Of a stretch of 64,000 nucleotides of DNA, positions 34,170 through 41,930 are shown in pieces. Each line of letters starts with the position of its first letter. Position 1 is the stretch's first letter. The translations under genes and the position numbers were made by a program. The DNA comes from Streptomyces gilvus (GTDB taxonomy: Bacteria; Actinomycetota; Actinomycetes; Streptomycetales; Streptomycetaceae), in contig NZ_JAKWBE010000005.1 in the NCBI RefSeq assembly GCF_022513565.1, forward strand, positions 265,599 through 329,598. Direction: 5' to 3'. The notes under the pieces are model-generated. The model made no database searches. It was not told where the DNA came from and was given only the letters and a program-made list of their open reading frames with translations.

Positions 34170-35044
34170 GTGGGGCGTGGAGATCTGACGAACGGCCAGT
34201 GGGCCCGGCTGGAGCCGTTGTTGCCGACGGGCAAGAAGCCGGGCCGTCCGCAGACGTGGACGCGGCGGCAGCTGATCGACGGCATACGGTGGCGGACCAG
34301 GGCCGGTGCGCCGTGGCGCGACGTGCCGGAGCGGTACGGGCCGTGGGACCGGGCCTACGACCTGTTCCGGCGCTGGCAGCGCGACGGCATCTGGAAGCAG
34401 ATCTTCGTACAGCTGCAGGCCGAGGCCGACGCGAAGGGGCTGATCACCTGGGACGTCAGCGTGGACTCCACGATCGCGCGGGCCCACCAGCATGCTGCCG
34501 GGGCCCGCAAAAAGGGGCCGAGCAGAAGGAGCCTCCTGGCGGCGTCGACACCGAGCCCGACGACCACGGCCTGGGGCGCTCGCGAGGCGGGCTGACCACG
34601 AAGCTGCATTTGGCGGTTGAGCAGGGGCAGAAGCCGTTGTCGCTGTTGGTCACGGCAGGCCAGCGACACGACAGCCCGCAGTTCCAGCCGGTTCTGGAGG
34701 CCATCCGGGTACCCCGCCTCGGCCTGGGCCGGCCGCGCACCCGGCCGGACAAGGTCCGCGCTGACAAGGCATACGGGTCACGCGCGAACCGCGCCTACCT
34801 GCGCCGGCGTGGCATCCGTTGCACGATCCCGGAGAAGGCCGACCAGGTCCGCAACCGCAAGAAGCGTGGCTCCCGCGGCGGCCGACCGCCGAAGTTCGAC
34901 AAGGCCGACTACAAAGAGCGCCACGCGGTGGAGTGCGGGATCAATCGCCTCAAGCGCCACCGGGCTGTGGCTACGAGATACGACAAGCTCGCCGTCCGAT
35001 ACGAGGCAACCGTGCTGGTCGCAGCTATCAACGAGTGGCTGTGA
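34170..35044 (+). CDS. IS5-family transposase, two frames joined by a -1 shift
   Basis: The first frame (34170-34595) encodes the N-terminal DUF4096-type region [14 protein letters not shown]...[22 protein letters not shown] and the first catalytic aspartate in [14 protein letters not shown]. The second frame carries on from [10 protein letters not shown] to 35044, with the second aspartate in DKAYGS and the glutamate in [14 protein letters not shown]. The frames meet at CAAAAAGGGG (34508-34517); a -1 slip there joins ...ARKK to GAEQKE, just as expected for programmed frameshifting known in IS5 subgroups. So the transposase may be fully active. The GTG at 34170 is the likely start. Confidence 0.85.
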
Positions 35045-35048
35045 CCAC

Positions 35049-35546
35049 TCACACGGCACGCTCCATGCACACCAGTTGATCCCGTTCCTCCCACGATTCG
35101 GCGACGGTGAAGCCGAGCCGCTCGTACAGGGCGATGGCCCCTGCCCGCCACTTCCATACCGACAGCCGTACCGTGCTGACGCCGCTTTCCGCGGAATGCG
35201 CAAGCGCGGCGCTGACCAGGCCGGACGCGATGCCCCGGCTCCGGAATGCCGGGTCTGTCCAGAGCCTCTTGACCTCCGACCGCCCACCGACGGGGGCGGT
35301 CACCACCAGGCAGCCCACGGCTGTTTCGCCGCTCAGAGCCATCAGGACAACATCATCGGCAAACGCGCCCCGCGGGTCCAAGATTTCTGCCCGGTAGCGG
35401 TCCGGCAACCCATCCACATCGACAGCGGCCTCGCCCTTTTCGGCCTCCGTCCGCAGATGGTAGGCCGCCAACAACTCGGCCAACCGATCCACGGAAGGGC
35501 CCTGACCTGGCCAGCGGACGATGGCAACCTCGCGTTGATCAGTCAT
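35049..35546 (-). CDS. GNAT-family acetyltransferase carried inside the IS element
   Basis: A 165-residue GNAT protein. Acetyl-CoA-binding motif is VKRLWTDPAFRSRGIASGLVSAAL (RSRGIA), preceded by the strand AVGCLVVTAP, and the C-terminal LYERLGFTVAESW completes the fold. It is convergent with the transposase (4-base gap) and both sit within the terminal repeats, so the gene moves with the element. The substrate is unknown; a selectable role such as detoxification of an antibiotic or amino acid analogue is possible. Confidence 0.82.
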   Translation of the reverse strand: MTDQREVAIVRWPGQGPSVDRLAELLAAYHLRTEAEKGEAAVDVDGLPDRYRAEILDPRGAFADDVVLMALSGETAVGCLVVTAPVGGRSEVKRLWTDPAFRSRGIASGLVSAALAHSAESGVSTVRLSVWKWRAGAIALYERLGFTVAESWEERDQLVCMERAV

Positions 35547-35588
35547 TGCGCCAGCATCACACGACCCGTACCAGACACCGAACGAGCC

Positions 35589-35613
35589 CCTTGATCCACT
35601 TTCGCAACACGCC
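35589..35613 (-). repeat. Right terminal inverted repeat of the IS element
   Basis: Read on the minus strand it begins GGCGTGTTGCGAAAGTGGAT and ends with CAAGG, followed outward by CTAG. Confidence 0.88.
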
Positions 35614-35770
35614 CTAGTCGCTTTGTTGCGCCGGTTCACCGGTCCTGCAGGAGAATTGCGCGTCGATCTGAGCGCCGGTCCGTGGGCCGCCGGTCGTGAA
35701 GTACTGGCCGTCGCCCACTTGTCACGGCACCAGACCACCGCGCAACCCCCGGCGGCTAGGCTCGGATGCC

Positions 35771-36418
35771 ATGATCCCCCGACTCCTCGTGTACACCCGC
35801 ACCACCGCCTACCGCCACGACTCCATCCCGGCAGCCGTCGCCGCCGTACGCACGCTCGGGGACTTCGACGTCGACCACAGCGAGGACCCAGCCGCCCTCG
35901 AGGAGCCCCTGGATCGGTACGCGGCCGTCGTCTTCCTCTCCACCAGCGGTGAGGTGCTCACCCCGGCGGGACGGGAGCGGCTCGCCGGGTACGTGGAGTC
36001 GGGCGGCGGGTTCGTCGGGGTTCACGCGGCGGCCTGCACGGAGTACGAATGGCCCTACTACAGCGAGCTGTTGGGCGCCCGGTTCGACCGGCACCCGGAC
36101 TACCAGCCGGGAAAGGCCGTGGTGGAGGACCGCGAGCATCCCGCGACCCGACACCTCCCGGCCGTCTGGGAGTTCACCGACGAGTGGTACGACTTCCGCA
36201 CCAACCCCCGCGGTTCGGCACGCGTCCTCGTCCGCGCCGACGAGTCGTCGTACCACGGCGGCGGCATGGGCGCGGACCATCCTCTGGTCTGGTGCCGTGA
36301 GCAAGGCGCCGGGAGGGTTTTCTACACGGCACTGGGGCATGCCGCCGAGGCGTACGACGACACCGGTTTCCGCGCCCATCTGCTGGGCGGCATCGACTGG
36401 GCGGCGCGGCGGACCTGA
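35771..36418 (+). CDS. ThuA-domain protein (glutamine amidotransferase-like fold)
   Basis: A 215-residue ThuA/trehalose-utilisation domain protein: LLVYTRTTAYRHDSIPAAVAAV at the N-terminus, AAVVFLSTSGEVLT, GGGFVGVHAAACTEYEWPYYSELLGARFD and GRVFYTALGHAAEAY at the C-terminus. The class I amidotransferase fold lacks the nucleophilic cysteine in this family. ThuA proteins are linked to sugar catabolism, sometimes fused to dehydrogenases or secreted glycosidases. A TAGGCT box lies 14 bases before the ATG. It is the first gene to the right of the IS element. Confidence 0.85.
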   Translation: MIPRLLVYTRTTAYRHDSIPAAVAAVRTLGDFDVDHSEDPAALEEPLDRYAAVVFLSTSGEVLTPAGRERLAGYVESGGGFVGVHAAACTEYEWPYYSELLGARFDRHPDYQPGKAVVEDREHPATRHLPAVWEFTDEWYDFRTNPRGSARVLVRADESSYHGGGMGADHPLVWCREQGAGRVFYTALGHAAEAYDDTGFRAHLLGGIDWAARRT

Positions 36419-36597
36419 CCGTGCCGGGCCCGCTCCACCGCGTCCCACCAGGTCCCCGTACGACCCGCCCGGCGCCGGGACTATGCCGTACCCGGTGCGG
36501 CATGCGCGGACGGGACTACGGCCCCCAACCCGCGCGAATGCCGCTGTGCGCCGTGCGCTCCCCGCGTAAGGCGGCCTCTGCGAGACCCCCGCGCGCG

Positions 36598-37080
36598 TCA
36601 GCCGAACATGCCGGGCTCGTAGTCGCCGGCCGGCTGCTGGACGATGACGTTCAGCCGGTTGTAGGCGTTGATGAGGGCGATGACCGACACCAGGGCGGCC
36701 AGCTGGTCCTCGTCGTAGTGCTTGGCGGCGTTCGCCCAGGCCTCGTCCGTGACCCCGCCCGCCGCGTCCGCGATCCGGGTGCCCTGCTCCACGAGCTCCA
36801 GGGCGGCGCGCTCGGCCTCGGTGAAGACCTTCGCCTCCCGCCAGACCGCGACCAGATGGAGGCGCTGCGCCGTCTCACCCGCCGCGGCCGCGTCCTTGGA
36901 GTGCATGTCGGTGCAGAACGCGCAGCCGTTGATCTGGCTGGCGCGCAGCTTCACCAGTTCCTGGGTCGCGGCCGGCAGCGTCGACTCCGACAGCGCCTTG
37001 CCCGCCGCGTTGAGATTCCTGAGGACCTTGCCGGCGACCGGGTCGTTGAACAGGCTCTGCAGGTTCAAGCGAGCTTCCAC
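36598..37080 (-). CDS. AhpD/carboxymuconolactone decarboxylase-family protein
   Basis: A 160-residue protein with the complete AhpD active-site spacing E41-(x11)-C53-x2-C56-x3-H60 in ELVKLRASQINGCAFCTDMH, typical of alkylhydroperoxidase-like enzymes in the AhpD core family. It probably reduces a hydroperoxide using the redox pair C53/C56. The GTG at 37080 has AGAGGGAG about 8 bases upstream. The three palindromes at 37186-37272 lie upstream of its start and might control it. Confidence 0.85.
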   Translation of the reverse strand: MEARLNLQSLFNDPVAGKVLRNLNAAGKALSESTLPAATQELVKLRASQINGCAFCTDMHSKDAAAAGETAQRLHLVAVWREAKVFTEAERAALELVEQGTRIADAAGGVTDEAWANAAKHYDEDQLAALVSVIALINAYNRLNVIVQQPAGDYEPGMFG

Positions 37081-37185
37081 GATGAACTCCCTCTGCCGTT
37101 TCGGTGGTTACACCTCCTTGACGGGGTGGGGTGGTGGGGTGTGACACGGGGGAGTGTGACGTGCGTCTCTTGCTCGGGGCGCGCA

Positions 37186-37272
37186 GTGGTATGTCACATA
37201 TCACCGGGTGCGAGGCCAGTGGTATGTCACATGCCACTGGCTGCGAGATCCCGGTGCCATGTCACATACCAC
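37186..37272. promoter_or_regulatory. Cluster of three GTGGTATGTCACATACCAC-like palindromes
   Basis: Near-perfect 19-bp palindromes around a central C at 37195, 37228 and 37263 (spans 37186-37204, 37219-37237 and 37254-37272). Each follows the scheme GTGGTATGT-C-ACATACCAC with one or two mismatches; the middle copy extends to 25 bp. Spacing is 33 and 35 bases, about three helical turns. They lie between the 3' end of a LacI gene and the AhpD start. The same motif recurs at 46604-46652. Confidence 0.7.
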
Positions 37273-37307
37273 CGCCCCTCCGCGCCCCCCCCGCGCCGCT
37301 CCGCCCC

Positions 37308-38351
37308 TCAGCCGCGCGGCCCCGCCGTACTGGCCCGTTCCACCAGCCGCGTCGACAGTTCCGTGCGGGTGCCCTCCGGGCGGTCGCCCTCCATCATGCG
37401 GACCAGCAGATGCAGGGCCGTCGCCGCCATCTCCGCCAGCGGCTGGCGGACGGTGGTGAGTCCGGGGCTGGCCCAACGGGACTCGGGAAGATCGTCGAAG
37501 CCGACGACGCTGATGTCGTCCGGCACCCGCAGACCGCGCTCGGCGAGCGCCCCGTACACACCCAGCGCCATCCGGTCCGAGCAGACGAACACCGCCGTCG
37601 GCGGCTCGCGCAGATCGAGCAGGTCGAGCATGCGGCGGTGCGCGACCGACTCGTCGAAACCGGCGTGCCGGACGTACTCGGGACGGTGGCGCACCCCGGC
37701 CGACGCGAGCGCCGAACGGTAGCCGGCCACCCGCGCGCTGCTGCACATCTTGCGCTGCTGACCGGCGATCACGGCGATCCGCTCGTGTCCGAGGGAGAGC
37801 AGATGCTCGGTCGCCGTCACCCCGCCCTGCCAGTTCGCCGCGCCCACCGACACCACACCCGCGGGCGGTTCGAGCACCGGGTCGATCAGCACGTACGGAA
37901 TGCGGTGCTGGTCCAGCCAGGCGTACTGGGAGGGCGTCAGTTCGGTCAGGTTGAACAGCACCCCGGACGAGCCGCGCGCGATGAGCTTGTCCAGCCAGCC
38001 CCGCTCCGGGCGCCCGCTCCGGGTCCGGGTGAGCCCAGCCGAGACCACGACCTCCAGCCCGGCGTCGTGCGCGGCGGCCTCCACACCGTGCAGCACCGCG
38101 CCCGACGCGGAACTGTCCAGCGAGTGCACGACGAGGTCGACCAGGCCCGGCACCTTCGCCGCGTCGAAACGGGGTCTGCGGACATAGCCGAGCCGGTCCA
38201 GCGCCTCGGTCACCCGGCGGCGTGTCTCCGGCGCCACGTCCTCCCGGCCGTTGACCACCTTGGAAGCCGTCGGCACAGACACCCCCGCCTCACGGGCCAC
38301 CACGGCCAGCGTCGGACCGGCGGCCACGCTCGCACTTCCGGTTCGGACCAT
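37308..38351 (-). CDS. LacI-family transcriptional regulator (next to the GH43 system)
   Basis: A 347-residue LacI repressor. The helix-turn-helix LAVVAREAGVSVPTASKVVNG (about 14-34) is followed by the hinge helix and a periplasmic-binding-like sugar domain (VDLVVHSLDSSASGAVLHGVEAAA, GVTATEHLLSLGHERIAVIAG, DDISVVGFDDLPESRWASPGLTTVRQP). It lies downstream of the SBP-permease-GH43 genes on the same strand and probably represses them until a xylan- or arabinan-derived sugar binds. The ATG at 38351 has GGAGAGG about 10 bases upstream. An AGTAAGCGCTTCCT site 60 bases upstream and a related one upstream of the SBP gene suggest autoregulation plus control of the transporter. Confidence 0.87.
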   Translation of the reverse strand: MVRTGSASVAAGPTLAVVAREAGVSVPTASKVVNGREDVAPETRRRVTEALDRLGYVRRPRFDAAKVPGLVDLVVHSLDSSASGAVLHGVEAAAHDAGLEVVVSAGLTRTRSGRPERGWLDKLIARGSSGVLFNLTELTPSQYAWLDQHRIPYVLIDPVLEPPAGVVSVGAANWQGGVTATEHLLSLGHERIAVIAGQQRKMCSSARVAGYRSALASAGVRHRPEYVRHAGFDESVAHRRMLDLLDLREPPTAVFVCSDRMALGVYGALAERGLRVPDDISVVGFDDLPESRWASPGLTTVRQPLAEMAATALHLLVRMMEGDRPEGTRTELSTRLVERASTAGPRG

Positions 38352-38410
38352 CGGGGACCACCTCTCCGGCCCGCCCGAGGGCCATGAAAAGTTTCGACCA
38401 ACGCGAAAGC

Positions 38411-38424
38411 AGTAAGCGCTTCCT
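38411..38424 (-). promoter_or_regulatory. Candidate LacI operator AGTAAGCGCTTCCT
   Basis: Near-palindrome with AGCGCT core, 60 bases upstream of the LacI gene. Same left half and similar right half as AGTAAGCGGTTGCC at 43394-43407 upstream of the transporter operon. Two TTCGAA palindromes at 38491-38504 lie further upstream. Confidence 0.5.
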
Positions 38425-38544
38425 ACCCTAGGTTCACCGGATGAGCACGGGAAGAGGCAGGACTTCGCAAGGTCTCTACGGCCCCGGACTTTCGAAACTT
38501 CGAACGTAACGGCGGCTTCTGTGACGCTACGAGCGTTACGAGTG

Positions 38545-40119
38545 CTACGAGCACGTGAGCCGGAAACCGGTGAAGTCGGCCGTGAACGCCGCATCGACCA
38601 GATCCACGGCATGGATGCCGGCCATCGACCCGGTGAAACGGAGCTTCGAGCCGTGGTCGTCGGAGAGTCTGCCGAAGTCCAACGGCTCCCCGACCGGCAC
38701 ACGACCCCCATCGCGGACGTACCAGAAACGCGCCTCGGCACCGTTTACCGTCACTCCCAGTGTCACCGGAGTGTCCACGGCGACGTCCAGCACGGCGACC
38801 GTACGGGTGCTCGTCTCCTCGCGTTCCACGAGCCGCAGCACCGTACGGCCGCCGCCCTGCCACTGCTGTCCGCGCTGCTCCTCGCCCTCGGCCTCCGCCC
38901 AGGTGAGGTCCAGGCTCAGATACGCCTCGGCGTTGTACCGGAGCACCAGCCCCGCGGCCTGAGTGAAGGTCTCGGGCCTTGCCTCGACGGTGACTTGGGC
39001 CTCCGCGCGGTGCTCGGTGATCCGCTGGGCCAGCAGACTGTGCGCCCACCGCGACTCGGGACCGTGCCGCCCGCGCAGCCGGATCCAGCCGGGACGCGAG
39101 ACCGTGTCGGCCCAGGACGGATCGGGCGCGGCCCGCAGACTGCTCCACGGCCAGCCCAAAGTCCCTTCCGCGACCCCGGCTTGGGGATCGGGGCGGGTCG
39201 GTACGGCGACCTCGACCGCAGGATGGTGACCCCCGTGCACCATCCTGGGCCACCCTGCCGCGTCCCACTCCACCCTCTGGATCGCCGTCTCCCGGCCCAG
39301 GGTGCAACGGAGGCCCTCCGGCGTCCGCAACGGACGGGCCGTCAGATGACTCAACACCCATTCACCATCCGGCAGTTGGACCAACTCCCCGTGTCCCGCC
39401 TTCTGCAGCGGCAGTGAGGGGTCGTCCCGCGAGGTCAGCAGCGGCCGGTCGTCGAGCTCGTACGGCCCCGTGAGCACCCGGCTGCGTGCCATCCGTACAC
39501 CGTGCTCGAACCCCGTACCGCCTTCGGCCAGCACCAGGTGGAACCAGCCGTCACGGAACAGCAACTTCGGCCCCTCGATAAGCCGTTCGTGCTGCAGAAG
39601 CAGATGGGTACCACCGACCGGGCTCAGCGTCCCCCGGTCCAGTTCGGTCAGGACGATCCCGGCGAACCGGCGTCCACCCGGTCGGTGGTCGTTCTGCAGG
39701 TTGAGCAGCCACAACCGGCCCTCGTGATGGAAGAGCGCAGGGTCGAAACCATGACTCGCGACCCGCCGCGGGGCCGTCCACTCGCCGTCCACCTCGGTGG
39801 CCGTACAGACGTAGGTGTCCGTGTCGAAGTACGGCGTGCCCACCGACCGTACGATCGCGTACACCACCCAGAAACGCTCGCCGTCCCAGCTCAGCGACGG
39901 CGCCCAGACACCGCCGGAGTCGGGGACGCCGGCCAGCGAGTCGCCGGGAACGGCACCGCGGACGTGACCCGCGTACGCCCAGTTGGCGAGGTCCCGGGAG
40001 CGGTGGATGGGGATGGTCGGGAACCACTCGAAGGAACTCGTCGCCACGTAGTACTCCTCGCCGACCCGCACCAGTGACGGGTCCGGCGCGAACCCCCGGA
40101 CAACCGGGTTGTGCAGCAT
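38545..40119 (-). CDS. GH43-family glycosidase (beta-xylosidase/arabinofuranosidase type)
   Basis: A 524-residue cytoplasmic enzyme with no signal peptide. The five-bladed propeller starts NPVVRGFAPDPSLVRVGEEYYVATSSFEWFP (catalytic base Asp in APDPS), the pKa-modulating Asp is in HGFDPALFHHEG and the acid Glu in ERLIEGPKLLFRDG. Residues from about 325 form the C-terminal beta-sandwich common in GH43 subfamily 11/12 enzymes. It probably cleaves xylo- or arabino-oligosaccharides imported by the adjacent ABC system. The ATG at 40119 lies 2 bases after the permease stop. Confidence 0.87.
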   Translation of the reverse strand: MLHNPVVRGFAPDPSLVRVGEEYYVATSSFEWFPTIPIHRSRDLANWAYAGHVRGAVPGDSLAGVPDSGGVWAPSLSWDGERFWVVYAIVRSVGTPYFDTDTYVCTATEVDGEWTAPRRVASHGFDPALFHHEGRLWLLNLQNDHRPGGRRFAGIVLTELDRGTLSPVGGTHLLLQHERLIEGPKLLFRDGWFHLVLAEGGTGFEHGVRMARSRVLTGPYELDDRPLLTSRDDPSLPLQKAGHGELVQLPDGEWVLSHLTARPLRTPEGLRCTLGRETAIQRVEWDAAGWPRMVHGGHHPAVEVAVPTRPDPQAGVAEGTLGWPWSSLRAAPDPSWADTVSRPGWIRLRGRHGPESRWAHSLLAQRITEHRAEAQVTVEARPETFTQAAGLVLRYNAEAYLSLDLTWAEAEGEEQRGQQWQGGGRTVLRLVEREETSTRTVAVLDVAVDTPVTLGVTVNGAEARFWYVRDGGRVPVGEPLDFGRLSDDHGSKLRFTGSMAGIHAVDLVDAAFTADFTGFRLTCS

Positions 40120-40121
40120 GG

Positions 40122-41027
40122 TCACTTGAGGGCTCCCAGCGTGACCCCGGTGCGCCAGTAGCGGCGCATCGCGACCATCATGACCGCCATCGGCACGATG
40201 GACAGCAGCGCCCCGGTCAGCACCAGGCCGGTGAGGTCGACACCGGACTCCAGCCGGGTGCCGGACCAGTTGTACAGGCCCAGGTTCAGGGTCCAGTTCT
40301 CCTTGCCGCGCAACAGGGTGAGGGGGAGGAAGAAGGCGTTCCAGGTGTTGACGAAGGCGAGGAGGAACACCGTCGCGCCGCCCGTCGTCATCATCCGCAG
40401 CACGATGCTGAAGAAGATCCGCAGTTCTCCCGCGCCGTCGATCCGGGCCGCCTCCAGCAGTTCGAAGGGGATCGTGGCCTCGGTGTACACCTTGGCCAGA
40501 TACACGCTGAACGGGTTGATGAGGCAGGGGATGAGCATCGCCCAGGCCGTGTCGACCAGCCCGATCTTCGAGAACAGCAGATACAGCGGCAGGGTGAGCA
40601 GGGCGATCGGTATCAGAAACGAACCGACCACGCACGCGAAGACGATTCCACGCCCGGGGAAGTCGAACCGGGCCAGCCCGTAGCCCGTCGCGAGCGCGAG
40701 GAGTGTGCCGGCGAGGGAGCCGACGCCCGCGTACAGCAGCGAGTTGGCGGTCCAGCGCAGGAAGATGCCGTCCTGGTAGGTGAAGACCTCATGCAGGTTG
40801 TCCCACAGGTGCATGCCCGAGAACCACAGGCCGTTGCTCTGGTACAGATCCGTGCGGTTCTTCGTGGCGGCGACCAGCAGCCACCACACCGGAAACAGGC
40901 TGTATGCGCTTGCGAGAACCAGACCGACCAGTAGGAAACGCTGACCGCCGCGCGAACCGGACGTGGGATCAGGCCTGCTGAAACGCCGTACCTGGCGCGT
41001 CCGCGGACGTTCTTCGGTGAGCGTCAT
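40122..41027 (-). CDS. Carbohydrate ABC transporter permease (MalG-like)
   Basis: A 301-residue six-helix permease of the CUT1 class with the EAA loop IPFELLEAARIDGAGELRIFF and the MalG-type C-terminal MVAMRRYWRTGVTLGALK. It forms the channel with the other permease. No ATPase gene is adjacent; in Streptomyces the shared MsiK ATPase energises such systems. Its ATG overlaps the upstream stop by one base (TGATG). Confidence 0.88.
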   Translation of the reverse strand: MTLTEERPRTRQVRRFSRPDPTSGSRGGQRFLLVGLVLASAYSLFPVWWLLVAATKNRTDLYQSNGLWFSGMHLWDNLHEVFTYQDGIFLRWTANSLLYAGVGSLAGTLLALATGYGLARFDFPGRGIVFACVVGSFLIPIALLTLPLYLLFSKIGLVDTAWAMLIPCLINPFSVYLAKVYTEATIPFELLEAARIDGAGELRIFFSIVLRMMTTGGATVFLLAFVNTWNAFFLPLTLLRGKENWTLNLGLYNWSGTRLESGVDLTGLVLTGALLSIVPMAVMMVAMRRYWRTGVTLGALK

Positions 41028-41911
41028 CAGTCCGCCTCCCTCGAGGTGAGCCGGTAGAAGAGGAAGGAGGCAACGCCGAGGATGAGGGCGAGCAGCACCG
41101 ACAGAGCCGCGGCGTAGTGGTAGTTGCCGGCGTTGAACGCCTGGTTGTAGATGATCATGATCGGGGTGAAGCTGTCGGTGACCGTCTGCGGCGTCACGTT
41201 TCTGAACAGCGCCGGCTCGTTGAAGATCTGCAGCATCTGGATGATCGACAGCATGCCCGTCAGGACCAGCGCGCCGCGCACGTACGGAATCTTGATGCTC
41301 AGCGCGATCCGCCGCTCGGAGGCCCCGTCCAGCCGCGCGGCCTCGAACAGCTCGCGCGGCACGCCCTGCAGCGCCGAGTAGATGATCACCATGTTGTAGC
41401 CGACCCCGTGCCAGGTGAGTAGGTTGCCGATGGACGGCCACACCATCGAGGGCGCGAAGAAGTTCCAGTCGAAACCGAACACCTTGCCAAGGGGCGTCAG
41501 CGGACCGACATCGGGGCTGTAGAGGTTGATCCACACGATCGCGGCGACCACCCCGGGGATCATGTACGGCACCAGCAGCATGATCCTGAACCGGCTCGCC
41601 GCCTTTGAGGCGAGCGAGTCCAGGAACAGCGCCAGGACCAGGCTGACCAGCAGCATCACCGGGATCTGCACACAGGCGAACAACACCACCCGCAGCACCG
41701 ATCCCATGAACGCCGAGTCGGTGAAACCGTGCCGGTAGTTGTCCAGCCCGGCGAACCTCTCGGTGGCGCCACCGAGCCCGAGTCCGGACTGCTGCTCGCG
41801 GTACAGCGACTCATAGACCGCGTACCCGATCGGGAGCAGATAGAGAAAGACGAAGCCGAGCTGGAAGGGCACCGTGAAGGCGGCGCCCTTCCAGCGCAGG
41901 GAGCGGATCAT
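41027..41911 (-). CDS. Carbohydrate ABC transporter permease (MalF-like)
   Basis: A 294-residue membrane protein of the CUT1 MalF/UgpA class: first helix TVPFQLGFVFLYLLPIGYAVYESLY, EAA loop VPRELFEAARLDGASERRIA, and a large periplasmic loop. It is translated 19 bases after the binding-protein stop. The partner permease and GH43 enzyme follow in one transcript. Confidence 0.88.
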   Translation of the reverse strand: MIRSLRWKGAAFTVPFQLGFVFLYLLPIGYAVYESLYREQQSGLGLGGATERFAGLDNYRHGFTDSAFMGSVLRVVLFACVQIPVMLLVSLVLALFLDSLASKAASRFRIMLLVPYMIPGVVAAIVWINLYSPDVGPLTPLGKVFGFDWNFFAPSMVWPSIGNLLTWHGVGYNMVIIYSALQGVPRELFEAARLDGASERRIALSIKIPYVRGALVLTGMLSIIQMLQIFNEPALFRNVTPQTVTDSFTPIMIIYNQAFNAGNYHYAAALSVLLALILGVASFLFYRLTSREAD

Positions 41912-41930
41912 CGGTACTCGCCCTCTGCCT

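Larger units (their letters stand above)
34126..35613. mobile_element. IS5-family insertion element with a GNAT passenger gene
   Basis: Terminal inverted repeats of 25 bp (24 identical; both begin GGCGTGTTGCGAAAGT) occupy 34126-34150 and 35589-35613. The palindrome CTAG flanks both ends (34122-34125 and 35614-35617), consistent with a 4-bp target duplication. Inside are a two-frame transposase (34170-35044) and, unusually, an acetyltransferase gene on the opposite strand (35049-35546). Total length 1488 bp, against roughly 850-1000 bp for a simple element of this group. Confidence 0.88.
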
